From Candidatus Amarobacillus elongatus (lineage in GTDB: Bacteria; Chloroflexota; Dehalococcoidia; Tepidiformales; Tepidiformaceae), in the NCBI GenBank assembly GCA_016703545.1, contig JADJBX010000005.1:1-64000 (forward strand): DNA of 64,000 bases, written 5' to 3'. Positions 63,772 to 64,000 of this stretch are shown here, one piece after another. Position 1 is the first letter of the stretch. Every line of letters begins with the position of its first letter. The notes under the pieces are model-generated. The model was not told where the DNA came from and made no database searches. It worked only from the letters and a program-made list of their open reading frames with translations. The translations under genes and the position numbers were made by a program.

Positions 63772-64000
63772 GACCACGTGCTGCCGTCCTTCCCGTCCTT
63801 GACTTCGACACCGAGACCGGCGAGGCCGTCGCGGACGCGGTCGGCGAGGGCCCACTGCTTCGCGGCGCGCAGTTCGGTGCGCAGTTCGACGAGGAGGTCG
63901 ATGAACGGTGCGGCTTCCTTGGAGCCCCCTTCGCTGGCGGCGAGCGTAAGACCGAGGACGCCCGACAGCTCGCGGAAGACGCCCTGGGCGGCGGCGATCT
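63772..64000 (-). CDS. cysS: cysteinyl-tRNA synthetase, 3' end (partial)
   Basis: The visible 75 residues read VFRELSGVLGLTLAASEGGSKEAAPFIDLLVELRTELRAAKQWALADRVRDGLAGLGVEVKDGKDGSTWSLA and stop at 63772-63774. FIDLLVELRTELRAAKQWALADRVRD..LGVE.KDGKDGSTW is the CysRS C-terminal anticodon-side sequence. The rest of the gene is beyond the window. Confidence 0.9.

Overview
The window is high-GC bacterial chromosome. F420-type luciferase-like oxidoreductases, a split cytochrome b / subunit IV / Rieske operon, PgpH, HPF, ThyX, SWIM and DUF2171 proteins, and secreted proteins with proline/threonine stalks together suggest a Chloroflexota genome (Dehalococcoidia/Tepidiformia-like). That placement is inference from gene content, not a database result. 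The sequence carries many single-base frameshifts, often at G or C runs, as in an uncorrected long-read assembly. They are densest in the first 17 kb, with a clean stretch at about 28.6-36.8 kb. I annotate across them and report one reconstructed gene where the reading frames clearly join.

Layout. 1-5 kb: remains of an IPT/TIG-repeat surface protein, a small secreted anchored protein, an M20 peptidase, an unidentified gene and a YciH/SUI1 factor. 4.8-16.4 kb: two same-orientation copies of a 1.2-kb IS flank an 8.4-kb block with apt, marR, mtnA, mtnP, a PfkB kinase, a GNAT, ahcY and thyX. Each IS copy abuts a host gene that has lost its 5' part (coaE at copy 1, a class A beta-lactamase-like gene at copy 2). 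The block encodes a plausible recycling route for both SAM by-products, methylthioadenosine and S-adenosylhomocysteine. 17-28 kb: acetyltransferases, a nucleotidyltransferase-like protein, a cyclase-family hydrolase, a RecB-like nuclease, an SGNH hydrolase, a tungstate-type ABC transporter (tupABC), a SWIM zinc protein, a PPOX-fold protein and a large LuxR regulator. 28.3-28.5 kb: tRNA-Arg(GCG) and tRNA-Leu(CAG) with a promoter and a terminator.

28.6-43.5 kb: pyrE, an ECF sigma/anti-sigma pair, an MFS exporter, an AAA/R3H ATPase-GNAT-pdxT operon, redox and hydrolase genes, the c-di-AMP phosphodiesterase pgpH, yqeY and a DUF1992 gene. 43.6-48.5 kb is the most unusual region. It is a minus-strand respiratory operon (small membrane protein, cytochrome b, subunit IV, Rieske) whose last large gene encodes one polypeptide joining a c-type haem domain, about six LysM-like repeats and an amicyanin-like blue-copper domain. 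Two tiny paralogous proteins lie just downstream, one of which has lost its cysteine ligands.

48.6-64 kb: a GT2 glycosyltransferase, a polysaccharide deacetylase, a second LLM oxidoreductase, an acylphosphatase-like protein with an altered active site, an HPF-like protein, glutamine-dependent nadE, an M16 peptidase, SRPBCC and PAP2 proteins, gyrB, an isocitrate/isopropylmalate dehydrogenase-family gene, DUF2171, an SCP2-like protein and the 3' end of cysS. No CRISPR array, rRNA or prophage was seen.
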